Source: an uncultured Planktomarina sp. (GTDB lineage Bacteria; Pseudomonadota; Alphaproteobacteria; Rhodobacterales; Rhodobacteraceae). From it: a DNA stretch of 51,027 bases. Both the position numbers and the translations under genes were made by a program. The notes beneath the pieces were generated by a model. It was given only the letters and a program-made list of their open reading frames with translations. It did no database searches and was not told where the DNA came from. Shown here piece after piece: positions 24,965 through 33,490 of this stretch. The stretch is taken from positions 1 through 51,027 of the forward strand of contig CAJJBD010000032.1 in NCBI GenBank assembly GCA_905182325.1, written 5' to 3'. Position 1 is the stretch's first letter. The number at the start of each line of letters is the position of its first letter.

Positions 24965-26398
24965 ATGGAAATGCCTCAGCCTAATCTAGAAGTTCTGCGG
25001 AAAAAATTGGAAATTGTGACTGCGTTACTGGAGGTTTTGCCTCGTGAGGCTGTGATTGATAATCCCGCTGAGACTAAGGCTTATGAATGTGATGCTTTGA
25101 CGGCATATCGCTGTCCGCCAATGATTGCTGTATTGCCCTCCACAACACAGCAAGTGTCAGAAGTTTTGAAAATTTGCTATCATCACGAAGTACCCGTGGT
25201 GCCTCGAGGTTCAGGTACATCTTTGGCTGGTGGCGCATTGCCTACTGTGGATAGCGTTATATTAGGTGTAGCTAAGATGAATAAAGTCTTAGAAACAGAT
25301 TATGAAAACCGGGTGATAAAAGTTCAAAGTGGACGAACAAATTTGAGTGTGTCTGGGGCGGTTGAGGAAGAGAACTTCTTTTACGCCCCTGATCCTTCGA
25401 GTCAGTTGGCTTGTGCGATTGCAGGAAATATAGCGATGAACTCTGGCGGTGCGCATTGCCTAAAATATGGCGTCACAACCAATAATCTTCTCGGTGTCAA
25501 AATGGTTATGATGGACGGTGAGATTGTTGAGATTGGTGGTAGTTACCTTGATTCTAGTGGGTTGGACATCTTAGGTGTTATTTGTGGTTCTGAAGGCCAA
25601 CTTGGAGTAGTCACAGAAGCCACCCTTCGGATTTTGCCGAAACCTGAAGGGGCGCGTCCTGTGATGATTGCCTTTAACAGCAACGAAGTTGCAGGGACTT
25701 GTGTCGCTGACATTATCAAAGCTGGTGTATTGCCCGTGGCGATAGAGTTCATGGATCGCCCAATTATTGAAATCTGTGAAAAATTTGCAAAGGCAGGCTA
25801 TCCCGAATGTGAGGCACTATTAATAGTTGAAGTTGAAGGTTCTGAAACAGAAATTCAAGATCAGATGGACCGCATTAGTTCGATAGCAAAACGGCATAGC
25901 CCAATCGAGCTGCGTCAAAGTCAATCAGAAGCAGAAAGTGCAGCTATATGGTTAGGCCGAAAATCAGCATTTGGTGCGGTAGGTCAGGTTTCTGATTATA
26001 TGTGTTTGGACGGGACGATCCCAGTATCTGCTCTGCCCCAAGTATTGCGTCGAATAGAAGGGCTTTCAAAAAAATATGGATTAAAAGTGGGAAATGTTTT
26101 TCATGCTGGTGATGGAAATATGCACCCACTTATTATGTATGACGCAAATAAAGACGGTGACCTCGCCCTGTGCGAGGCAATGGGTGCCGAGGTACTTAGA
26201 CTGTGCGTAGAGGTTGGTGGATGTCTTACAGGCGAACATGGGGTTGGGATTGAAAAACGTGATTTGATGGAAGATCAGTACAGCCTAAATGATTTAGAAG
26301 TACAGATGTCAGTTAAGGATGTCTTTGATCCAAAATGGTTACTTAACCCTGCCAAGGTGTTCCCCTTATCAGCCTCTGAAAACAGACGCCTTGGATGA
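24965..26398 (+). CDS. glcD: Glycolate oxidase subunit GlcD (FAD-linked)
   Basis: Catalytic subunit that oxidises glycolate to glyoxylate. The 477-aa protein has an FAD-binding type 4 domain with PRGSGTSLAGGALP (about 79-92) and a C-terminal FAD-oxidase domain with GNVFHAGDGNMHP (about 376-388) and TGEHGVG (about 422-428). The ATG at 24965 follows GGAG. It is the first gene of glcDEF with 4-base and 1-base overlaps. Glycolate is a common phytoplankton exudate, which fits a marine heterotroph. Confidence 0.96.
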   Translation: MEMPQPNLEVLRKKLEIVTALLEVLPREAVIDNPAETKAYECDALTAYRCPPMIAVLPSTTQQVSEVLKICYHHEVPVVPRGSGTSLAGGALPTVDSVILGVAKMNKVLETDYENRVIKVQSGRTNLSVSGAVEEENFFYAPDPSSQLACAIAGNIAMNSGGAHCLKYGVTTNNLLGVKMVMMDGEIVEIGGSYLDSSGLDILGVICGSEGQLGVVTEATLRILPKPEGARPVMIAFNSNEVAGTCVADIIKAGVLPVAIEFMDRPIIEICEKFAKAGYPECEALLIVEVEGSETEIQDQMDRISSIAKRHSPIELRQSQSEAESAAIWLGRKSAFGAVGQVSDYMCLDGTIPVSALPQVLRRIEGLSKKYGLKVGNVFHAGDGNMHPLIMYDANKDGDLALCEAMGAEVLRLCVEVGGCLTGEHGVGIEKRDLMEDQYSLNDLEVQMSVKDVFDPKWLLNPAKVFPLSASENRRLG

Positions 26399-27564
26399 GT
26401 GGCACTCTTTACCCAATCGATGAGTCTGACCTTTCGGATGCTGTTTCTGGTGCAATAGGGCCTTTGCAGATTTTGGGTGGAGGCACTCGTCCAATTGGCC
26501 GAATTATAAAGGCTCAGAAATTAAGTACAGAAATGCTCAAAGGAATAGTAACTTACGAACCTGGGGCGTTAACCATGGTAGCCAAGAGTGGAACACCTAT
26601 TGCGGAGATACAAACTGAGCTTGCTGCTGAAAACCAACGATTAGCGTTTGAGCCAATGGACTATCGGGGTTTATTAGATACCAATGGTGCCCCAACTTTG
26701 GGAGGGGTTGTTGCTGCTAACGTTTCGGGACCTCGCAGAATTCAAGTTGGTGCGGCTAGAGATTTTACACTGGGGCTCTCATTTGTAGATGGAAATGGCC
26801 AACTATTGAAAAATGGTGGCCGGGTTATGAAAAATGTAACAGGGTATGATCTAGTGAAGTTGATGGCAGGTTCTTGGGGCACATTGGGAGTTTTAAGTGA
26901 GGTTGCTTTAAAGGTTTTACCTGCCAGTGAAACGCAAACTACATTAGAAATTCATGTTACATCATGGGAGCAGGCAGTGGGTTGTATGTCTGCTGCCTTA
27001 CGCACCCCATTTGATGTAAGTGGAGCTGCCACCCAGTGTGATAAATACGGAAAAATTGGAGTGTTAGTCCGAGTTGAGGGTTTTGAGGCATCAGTTGTTT
27101 ATCGGATAGAACAATTGAAGGCTAAGCTTTTTGAATTTGGAAATATTACTGAGCTTCCAGATCCGTGGCTTGAAGTCAAAAATTTAAACAGCTGGAAGCC
27201 ACTTAACACAGTGTGGCGTATATCGGTACGCCCCACTGACGCATTGAAAATTCTTGAGTTAATGCGGCTACTCCAAAAAGATCGGGGATTTCAATGTCAG
27301 TTAGATTGGGGAGGTGGCCTTATTTGGATTGGTCTTAATGTGGAGCAGGCTAATGATGTGGCGTCCTGTACACAGGTACATGAATCCCTGCAGGCTCTGG
27401 TGGCAACTTTGGGTGGGCATGGAAATTTAATAAAGTCAAAAATATTATCAAATTTGGATATTACACATTTTCAACCACTGCCTCGTGCTGTGAGTATAAT
27501 TACAAAAACATTGCGCCAAAAATTTGATCCCCGTGGTATTTTGAACCCCCAGAGAATGAGTTAA
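26395..27564 (+). CDS. glcE: Glycolate oxidase subunit GlcE (FAD-binding)
   Basis: A 389-aa second flavin-binding subunit. It keeps the FAD_binding_4 core (LQILGGGTRPIGR near 23-35; VVAANVSGPRRIQVG near 103-117; GGRVMKNVTGYD near 141-152) and has a divergent C-terminal part. The start codon overlaps the glcD stop (ATGA), so translation is coupled. It is needed with GlcD and GlcF for activity in E. coli (family knowledge). Confidence 0.95.
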   Translation: MSGTLYPIDESDLSDAVSGAIGPLQILGGGTRPIGRIIKAQKLSTEMLKGIVTYEPGALTMVAKSGTPIAEIQTELAAENQRLAFEPMDYRGLLDTNGAPTLGGVVAANVSGPRRIQVGAARDFTLGLSFVDGNGQLLKNGGRVMKNVTGYDLVKLMAGSWGTLGVLSEVALKVLPASETQTTLEIHVTSWEQAVGCMSAALRTPFDVSGAATQCDKYGKIGVLVRVEGFEASVVYRIEQLKAKLFEFGNITELPDPWLEVKNLNSWKPLNTVWRISVRPTDALKILELMRLLQKDRGFQCQLDWGGGLIWIGLNVEQANDVASCTQVHESLQALVATLGGHGNLIKSKILSNLDITHFQPLPRAVSIITKTLRQKFDPRGILNPQRMS

Positions 27565-28856
27565 TGCAAACACACTTTACTGAAAAGCAGCTTAAAGATC
27601 CAAAGGTCAAACATACAAATGATATACTACGTAGCTGTATTCATTGTGGGTTTTGCACGGCTACCTGCCCAACCTACCATGTATTGGGTGATGAGTTAGA
27701 TAGTCCACGAGGTAGGATTTATCTCATAAAAGATATGCTTGAAAACAACCGCACGCCTGATGTCAAAACGGTACAGCATATAGATCGCTGCCTGTCATGT
27801 TTAGCCTGTGTGTCGACCTGTCCATCGGGTGTGAATTACATGCACTTAGTTGATCATGCACGTGAATACATTGAGCAGAACTATCGGCGAAGTTTATCAG
27901 ACCGATTATTACGTTGGATTTTAGTTCGTATTCTACCATTTCCAAACCGGTTTCGTATAGCTTTGCTAGGCGCAAAGGTTTTTAGGTTTCTCGGTTACTT
28001 TATACCTGACCCGAGGATAAAAGCGATGTTCGAAATGGCACCGCAGAAAATTCCACCACGCAGCACTAATGATGAGCCTCAAATATTTCCTGCTAAGGGT
28101 AGCATGAAGATGCGGGTGGCCTTGATGACTGGCTGTGCACAACGAGCTTTAAATACAGATATCAACGATGCCACAATTCGCCTTCTGACACGGCATGGTG
28201 CTGAGGTTGTTGTACTCAAGCAAGGTTGCTGTGGAGCTTTGACCCATCACATGGGGAAATCGATGGAGAGCCATCGAACTGCAGCAGTTAATATCCATGC
28301 TTTTGCTGATGAAGATGATGCTCGGGGGCTCGACGCTGTTGTGATCAATACGTCAGGATGTGGGACAACCGTCAAAGACTATGGCCACATGTTTTCCGGT
28401 GATTTACTAGAAAAAAAAGCTTTGCAAGTGGCTGCTTTGGCTCGGGATGTAAGCGAAGTACTTGTTGATCTTGAACTCCCCAAATTGCCAGATCAAGGGA
28501 TGCGTGTGGCCTATCACGCAGCCTGCTCGCTGCAGCATGGTCAACAGATCAAAACATACCCTAAAGATCTATTACGGCAAGTTGGTTTCAAGGTTTTTGA
28601 GCCGGAGAATAGTCACTTATGCTGTGGGTCAGCTGGGACCTATAATCTGATGCAGCCCAAAATTTCAGGTCAATTAAAAAGCCTCAAGGTTGAAACTCTG
28701 GAAGCAAAATATCCAGATGTAATTGCTGGTGGCAACCTGGGTTGCATGATGCAAATTGGCAGTGGGACGGAATTGCCTATAGTGCACACTGTCGAGTTAC
28801 TGGATTGGGCAACAGGTGGTCCCAAGCCACCAGCTTTTTTTGGAAAGTCCAGTTGA
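27564..28856 (+). CDS. glcF: Glycolate oxidase iron-sulfur subunit GlcF
   Basis: A 430-aa electron-transfer subunit. It has two [4Fe-4S] motifs: C25-x2-C28-x2-C31-x3-C35 (CIHCGFCTATC) and C76-x2-C79-x2-C82-x3-C86 (CLSCLACVSTC). Two CCG domains follow (GCCGAL and CCGSAG), which bind a further cluster or haem-like site. The ATG shares one base with the glcE stop (TAATG). The next gene is hsp20, with its own heat-shock promoter. Confidence 0.96.
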   Translation: MQTHFTEKQLKDPKVKHTNDILRSCIHCGFCTATCPTYHVLGDELDSPRGRIYLIKDMLENNRTPDVKTVQHIDRCLSCLACVSTCPSGVNYMHLVDHAREYIEQNYRRSLSDRLLRWILVRILPFPNRFRIALLGAKVFRFLGYFIPDPRIKAMFEMAPQKIPPRSTNDEPQIFPAKGSMKMRVALMTGCAQRALNTDINDATIRLLTRHGAEVVVLKQGCCGALTHHMGKSMESHRTAAVNIHAFADEDDARGLDAVVINTSGCGTTVKDYGHMFSGDLLEKKALQVAALARDVSEVLVDLELPKLPDQGMRVAYHAACSLQHGQQIKTYPKDLLRQVGFKVFEPENSHLCCGSAGTYNLMQPKISGQLKSLKVETLEAKYPDVIAGGNLGCMMQIGSGTELPIVHTVELLDWATGGPKPPAFFGKSS

Positions 28857-28938
28857 ATATAGTTCGTCTAAACTGCTCTAATTTTTATTTAAATAACTTG
28901 AAAATAGAAAACAGCTGGTTGTTTTGAAATACTGAACT

Positions 28939-28967
28939 CTTGAAGATTCCAAAACTCATTCCCACAT
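28939..28967 (+). promoter_or_regulatory. RpoH (heat-shock sigma) type promoter of hsp20
   Basis: CTTGAA (28939-28944), a 16-bp spacer and CCCACAT (28961-28967) match the sigma-32 style -35 and -10 elements. Initiation is predicted near 28973, exactly where the structured leader begins. Confidence 0.55.
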
Positions 28968-28973
28968 AAAGAG

Positions 28974-29058
28974 AGGATTGCCCATATGGGGATCCTTAGC
29001 AAATGACCTCGCCCTATTTGGGAGGGTTAAATAGAAATCGCTTTGAAAGGATTATATT
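28974..29058 (+). promoter_or_regulatory. ROSE-like RNA thermometer in the hsp20 leader
   Basis: Three successive hairpins fill the 5' UTR: AGGAT..CCC-ATAT-GGG..ATCCT (28974-28996), CTC-g-CCC-TATTT-GGG-a-GGG (29008-29026), and a last stem in which AATC-G-CTT (29036-29043) pairs with AAGGATT (29047-29053). The last stem covers the AAAGGA ribosome binding site and has a single bulged G40 opposite the GG, the hallmark of ROSE elements (conserved U-C/U-G-C-U). ROSE thermometers control hsp20 genes in alphaproteobacteria. Confidence 0.65.
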
Positions 29059-29514
29059 ATGCGTTCGTTTGATTTTGCACCACTCCATCGCGCCACCATT
29101 GGCTTTGATCAAATCACAGAATTAATGGATCGTGTGTCTAGCAATAATGATAGCCAGTCCAATTACCCACCCTATAATATCGAAAAGGTGGCTGAAGATG
29201 GATATCGTATTTCTATTGCAGTTGCTGGATTTGCAGAAACTGATATCTCATTGGAGGTTAAAGAAAATACACTCCACGTTTCAGCTCGCAAACCTGAGGT
29301 AGCAGATGAGAAAGTCTATCTGCACCGGGGTATTGCTACGCGCTCTTTTGATCGCAAATTCCACTTGGCTGACCACGTACGTGCGACCACAGCTAGTCAT
29401 GTTGATGGGATGTTGCACATAGATCTGGTCCGTGAAGTACCAGAGGCTTTGAAGCCTCGGCGTATTGAAATCAATAGTACGGATCCGCTTCAGGTCGCGG
29501 CAACTTCTAACTAA
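29059..29514 (+). CDS. hsp20: Small heat-shock protein, Hsp20/IbpA family
   Basis: A 151-aa chaperone that holds unfolded proteins. The alpha-crystallin domain spans about 36-128 (YNIEKVAEDGYRISIAVAGF; later RSFDRKFHLADHV), with an N-terminal arm (FDFAPLHRATIGFDQ) like IbpA and a short C-terminal tail; the usual IxI anchor could be the RIEI near 134-137. It is expressed alone, from a heat-shock promoter with a thermometer leader, and is followed by a strong hairpin shared with convergent gabD. Confidence 0.95.
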   Translation: MRSFDFAPLHRATIGFDQITELMDRVSSNNDSQSNYPPYNIEKVAEDGYRISIAVAGFAETDISLEVKENTLHVSARKPEVADEKVYLHRGIATRSFDRKFHLADHVRATTASHVDGMLHIDLVREVPEALKPRRIEINSTDPLQVAATSN

Positions 29515-29533
29515 TTTATAGGTAAACAATAAT

Positions 29534-29568
29534 ATACTAGGGAGCAGACTTATTGTGTTCCCTAGTAT
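29534..29568. terminator. Bidirectional terminator between hsp20 and gabD
   Basis: ATACTAGGGA (29534-29543) and TCCCTAGTAT (29559-29568) form a perfect 10-bp stem with a 15-nt loop in the 84-bp gap between two convergent genes. The flanks are only moderately T-rich. Confidence 0.6.
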
Positions 29569-29598
29569 TCTGGCTGTTATTTAGCTAAGTTTTTTCGT

Positions 29599-31074
29599 TT
29601 ATACCGACATGCAAATATATTTCATTTCTAAATATTCGTCCATGCCATGGTGACTGCCTTCTCGGCCTAAGCCAGACTGCTTTACGCCACCAAAAGGCGC
29701 CACTTCAGTAGAAATGATCCCAGTATTTACACCAATTATTCCATATTCAAGTGCCTCAGCCACCTTGTAGACGCAGCTTAAATCCTTTGCATAAAAATAG
29801 GCAGCTAGACCAAAAATCGTATCATTAGCCATTGCAATAACGTCGTCCACATCTTCAAATTTGAACAACGGTGCCATTGGGCCAAAGGTCTCTTCCTTGC
29901 TAACTTTCATTTCTTGGGTGACGCCGGTTAGTACTGTGGGCTCAAAAAAGGTACCGCCTAATTCATGCGGTTTCCCGCCAGTCTCAATTGAAGCGCCTTT
30001 TGAAACCGCATCAGTGATATGTTCCTCCACCTTTGAAAGTGCAGGCTTTGATATCAATGGCCCAAGATCAGCTCCGTCAAAACCGTCGCCTACTTTCATT
30101 GCCTCAACCGCAGCCACCAATTTAGTAGTGAAGGCATCATAAATACCTGATTGAATATATAAGCGATTGGCGCAGACACAGGTTTGGCCGTTATTCCGAA
30201 ATTTAGACGCCAATGCTCCAATTACGGCTTCATCTAGATCTGCGTCATCGAATACAATAAATGGTGCGTTGCCACCCAATTCCATTGAGCATTTTTTAAT
30301 TTGATCTGCCGCTTGCTTTAGTAAAATACGACCAACTGGAGTGGAGCCGGTGAATGTTATTTTACTTACTTTAGGATTTTCACAGAATTCCTTGCCAGCT
30401 GCCGATGAGTCATTTGAAGGTAAAATTTGCAAAATACCAGATGGCAGACCGGCTCTCTCTGCTAAGACGCCCAATGCTAATGCGGAAAAAGGTGTCAACT
30501 GGGAAGGGCGTGCTACAAACGCACATCCAGCAGCCAACGCAGGTGCCGCCTTGCGAGTAATCATTGCGTTAGGGAAGTTCCATGGAGTTATAGAAGCCGC
30601 CACGCCTATAGGCTGCTTGATCACAGTGATACGTTTATCAGCCTGATGGCCTGGAATTGTTTCCCCGTAATTACGCTTTGCTTCTTCAGCAAAAAACTCA
30701 ACAAAAGACGCCCCATAGGCTACTTCACCCATAGCCTCTGCGAGGGGTTTACCCATTTCTGCTGTCAGTATTTTTGCGAGATCAGTCTGATTCTCCATCA
30801 TAAGGTTGAACCAAGTTCGTAATGTATTCGAGCGGTCTTTGGCCGATAAGGCCGCCCATTTTTTTTGTGCAGTTTGCGCGCCATCTATTGCGTGGGCTAA
30901 ATCTGCTCGGGAAAGATCCGCAACCTTAGCAATCACATCCCCTCGGGCGGGGTTGGTAACATTAAAAGTTGCCCCATTTCTAGCATCTACCCATTTGTTA
31001 TTGATGAAAGCCTGTGTTTGAAGCAGGCTAGGGTCTGATAGCATGGATTTTAGATCTGTAGATGAATCAAGCAT
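29599..31074 (-). CDS. gabD: NADP-dependent succinate-semialdehyde dehydrogenase
   Basis: A 491-aa aldehyde dehydrogenase oxidising succinate semialdehyde to succinate, the last step of GABA breakdown. Catalytic residues are C299 (NNGQTCVCANR) and E265 (SMELGGN), with the Rossmann FTGSTPVGR. The lysine that normally binds the cofactor ribose/phosphate (VLKPASQTP in E. coli GabD) is Arg189 here (VARPSQLTP). The ATG at 31074 is supported by AAAGGAG, while the frame stays open upstream only by chance. No gabT is adjacent; the nearest class III aminotransferase genes are 13 kb and more away. Confidence 0.93.
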   Translation of the reverse strand: MLDSSTDLKSMLSDPSLLQTQAFINNKWVDARNGATFNVTNPARGDVIAKVADLSRADLAHAIDGAQTAQKKWAALSAKDRSNTLRTWFNLMMENQTDLAKILTAEMGKPLAEAMGEVAYGASFVEFFAEEAKRNYGETIPGHQADKRITVIKQPIGVAASITPWNFPNAMITRKAAPALAAGCAFVARPSQLTPFSALALGVLAERAGLPSGILQILPSNDSSAAGKEFCENPKVSKITFTGSTPVGRILLKQAADQIKKCSMELGGNAPFIVFDDADLDEAVIGALASKFRNNGQTCVCANRLYIQSGIYDAFTTKLVAAVEAMKVGDGFDGADLGPLISKPALSKVEEHITDAVSKGASIETGGKPHELGGTFFEPTVLTGVTQEMKVSKEETFGPMAPLFKFEDVDDVIAMANDTIFGLAAYFYAKDLSCVYKVAEALEYGIIGVNTGIISTEVAPFGGVKQSGLGREGSHHGMDEYLEMKYICMSV

Positions 31075-31139
31075 TTTTGTCTCCTTTGGTATAAGATGTG
31101 AGACCATTTGAGCAGCCGTTTGTCCAGAGGAGAAGAATT

Positions 31140-31940
31140 TTGAAATTAGATGATGATTATGCAAATGCAGCTTATATTCCAAATGCAGAGGGCTTTCTAA
31201 CTCACTGGGAAGACGCTGCGCGCGAGTACCGCGAGGCTGAACATTCTCTGGGCCGTGCACAGCTAAACCTATCGTATGGAAATCATCCTGAACAAGTATT
31301 TGATCTCTTTTTTCCAGCAGGCCAACCCTTGGGTTTACTCGTTTTTGTTCATGGTGGGTATTGGATGCGCTTTGGACGTCGTGATTTTTCGCATTTGGCA
31401 CGAGGTGCTACATTAAATGATTGGGCCGTTGCTCTACCAAGTTACCCCCTGGCTCCAGCAGCAACTATTCCTGAGATAACACAATCAGTTGTTAGTGCGA
31501 TTAATACTGCAGCGGCGCGTGTTGCTGGGCCAATTGTATTGACCGGTCACTCTGCGGGGGGCCATTTAGTTGCTCGAATGGGTCAGGCCAACATAGGGCT
31601 CCTGGAAGTTGTTTATGACAGAATTACGCAGATAGTGCCAGTTTCGCCGGTGTCAGATTTAAGGCCGTTGCTGCAAACCTCGATGAATGAAACATTAAAA
31701 CTGACAACCATCACAGCTAAAGCTGAGAGCCCGGCGCTTCACCCAAAACCAAAAAACATTGACCTTCATGTTTGGGTTGGTGCGAATGAACGGCCAGTTT
31801 TTATTGAACAGGCTGGATTTTTGGCAACCAAGTGGAAATCAACTTTGACGCTAGAGCCGTCACGCCACCATTTTGACGTCATTGAAGGTTTAGAGGATCC
31901 TAATAGCCCGTTGATTAACGTATTACTTGAGAAAAATTGA
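31140..31940 (+). CDS. Alpha/beta hydrolase, arylformamidase-like
   Basis: A 266-aa esterase-fold protein. HGGYWMRFGRRDF carries the oxyanion HGG motif, GHSAGGHL the nucleophile Ser, and SRHHFDVIEGL the catalytic His. The HGGYW pattern is typical of kynurenine formamidase-like enzymes, but no tryptophan-catabolism genes are present, so the substrate is uncertain. A TTG at 31140 is chosen because GAGGAG lies seven bases upstream; a GTG at 31098 has no ribosome site. Divergent from gabD, sharing a 65-bp promoter region. Confidence 0.85.
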   Translation: MKLDDDYANAAYIPNAEGFLTHWEDAAREYREAEHSLGRAQLNLSYGNHPEQVFDLFFPAGQPLGLLVFVHGGYWMRFGRRDFSHLARGATLNDWAVALPSYPLAPAATIPEITQSVVSAINTAAARVAGPIVLTGHSAGGHLVARMGQANIGLLEVVYDRITQIVPVSPVSDLRPLLQTSMNETLKLTTITAKAESPALHPKPKNIDLHVWVGANERPVFIEQAGFLATKWKSTLTLEPSRHHFDVIEGLEDPNSPLINVLLEKN

Positions 31941-31977
31941 ATACGGTTAAGCCATTAAAATCGGATCAGGGTTTAGA

Positions 31978-32295
31978 ATGAGTGAGACTAATTTTATTTT
32001 CGAAATAATTTTGCCAGTAGTTGCTATGTGGGCAATGGCTTGGGTCATCCCATTTTTATTATCCAGATTTTTAACAGAATCCATTACTGGCTTAATCGTA
32101 AATGGGGTTCTTTCATCTACTATAATGATGGCAATTGGGATCGCCTATTTGTATTTGGTAATTAGTAGTCCGGAAGTGGATGGTTCCGTCAGGCCAATAG
32201 TTACCTTTGCATCAAGAAGTTTATCATTTGCTCTGCTGTGGGCGCCCATTTTGATTTTAAATTTAATTACACGACCGCAGTATTGGAAAACTTAG
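31978..32295 (+). CDS. Small integral membrane protein, unrecognised
   Basis: A 105-aa hydrophobic protein with three likely membrane helices (about 8-30, 38-62 and 78-98) and few charged residues. I do not recognise a family. It starts 37 bp after the hydrolase gene on the same strand and could be cotranscribed with it. No catalytic or binding motif is visible. Confidence 0.65.
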   Translation: MSETNFIFEIILPVVAMWAMAWVIPFLLSRFLTESITGLIVNGVLSSTIMMAIGIAYLYLVISSPEVDGSVRPIVTFASRSLSFALLWAPILILNLITRPQYWKT

Positions 32296-32321
32296 ATATG
32301 ATTTAACTATCTTGGTTAGGT

Positions 32322-32723
32322 TTAAATTATATCAGGTGTATATCCCGATAAACCCGCATCATTGTCTTGAAAAATATCTCTAAGAGGTGCGACATCAGGT
32401 TTGCTTAATACGGGCTCAAAATAAGTATTAAATAATTGGTAGCCTAGTGGATTATTGGTTTGAATATCCTCTGGTGTTCTCGCATTGTCGGACCATTCCC
32501 CGGTTAGGCTACCTACGCCGTTACTGTCTTTTTCCCAGAACTCTTTTCCAAACTCCCATATGTTGAAATTCAGCAAATAGGTATATTCCTGCATTAGCAA
32601 ACCATCGTTGCCTGCACCGTAGTCTGGGGTAAATATTCCATTATCCATGGCTTGTTTTATTGCCAGATAAAGGCCTTGTGATTTATAAGAGGAACTGTTC
32701 CCACTTTCATCAGTAGAGTTGCC
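32322..32723 (-). pseudogene. C-terminal remnant of an unknown protein (5' end lost)
   Basis: The frame is open from 32723 to the stop at 32322, with an internal ATG at 32648 (108 aa). The sequence reads like a real, acidic, aromatic-rich protein end (LLMQEYTYLLNFNIWEFG; EWSDNARTPEDI; FQDNDAGLSGYTPDII), yet it begins abruptly after a stop codon, with no promoter or ribosome site. I do not recognise the family. Directly opposite, head-to-head, begins another truncated ORF. The pair suggests a deletion or inversion that removed both 5' ends. Confidence 0.45.
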
Positions 32724-33372
32724 TCAGGATTACTTAGTGGTTCCTGAGCAACCTTGGATAGATGGATACAACGTTGATAGTGGCATAGTAAGGCAGTTCG
32801 TAGCGGCTCCATTAGGCCAAGGATACACAGTAGAGGAACAACTGACGGGGGAAGCGAACGTTGGTGGATTACAAATTCAAGCTTTCTCAATTAAAAAAGA
32901 ATATTATGACAAAATTAACAAACTAATCGTGGAAGAGTGTTACGACGAAATGCGTTCATCGATTTGCTACTCTATGGAGGCCCCATCAATGGAGATGGGG
33001 TTAGCGCCTGGTGGTGCTATGCACCAAGAAATTTATGAAGACCCACATGATTTTGAGGTTTGGGATTTGCGAAAAACTCAAAGATGTTTTGTAACAATAG
33101 CAAACGCTGAGCAGTGGATGACGGTCACGGGAGAGGAGCCTCCCACAAGTCCTTGTTCATCTCGCGCATACACCGAGGCTGGTTTGTCCTGGTTCAAATA
33201 TTACGATGATGATCAAGTGGCGATTGAAGGTGCAAAACGTTTGGGCAATATCAAATCTATTAAGAATGTGATCCCAAAAACTGGCGACAATATTTGGGTA
33301 GCTGAGCCATCAACGATAAAGCAGAAAATACAATATATAATAAAAAAGAAAGTCAGCAGCGGAAAGTGGTGA
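32719..33372 (+). pseudogene. Probably 5'-truncated gene, conserved unknown family
   Basis: The frame is open from 32689 after a stop at 32686 and encodes about 217-228 residues. The segment LPQDYLVVPEQPWIDG and QFVAAPLGQGYTVEEQLTG is in a style I associate with an unnamed family spread over bacteria and fungi, in which more sequence normally precedes this part. There is no ATG near the beginning (TTG 32719 or CTG 32695 only) and no ribosome site. The C-terminal region (WDLRKTQRCFVTIANAEQW) is intact. It could still be expressed from TTG. Confidence 0.45.
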
Positions 33373-33425
33373 AGAGCATAATTATTTTAGCAGCTGCTCT
33401 CGCCTAGTGGCATCAATTGTTGGGC

Positions 33426-33444
33426 GCATAGATTTAGGCTATGC
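33426..33444. terminator. Hairpin downstream of the amino-acid ABC operon
   Basis: GCATAG-ATTTAGG-CTATGC is a 6-bp stem with a 7-nt loop between two convergent genes. There is no T-run, so it is weak as an intrinsic terminator. Confidence 0.3.
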
Positions 33445-33490
33445 CAGCAGTCTGATGTGAGCTCTCATTAGTTTGACAGCACCTGCTAAC

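Noticed and set aside
32657-32890. 77-aa minus-strand ORF at the breakpoint
   Set aside because: Antisense shadow of the plus-strand LPQDYLVVPEQPW frame, and in a different frame from the minus-strand remnant at 32322-32723.
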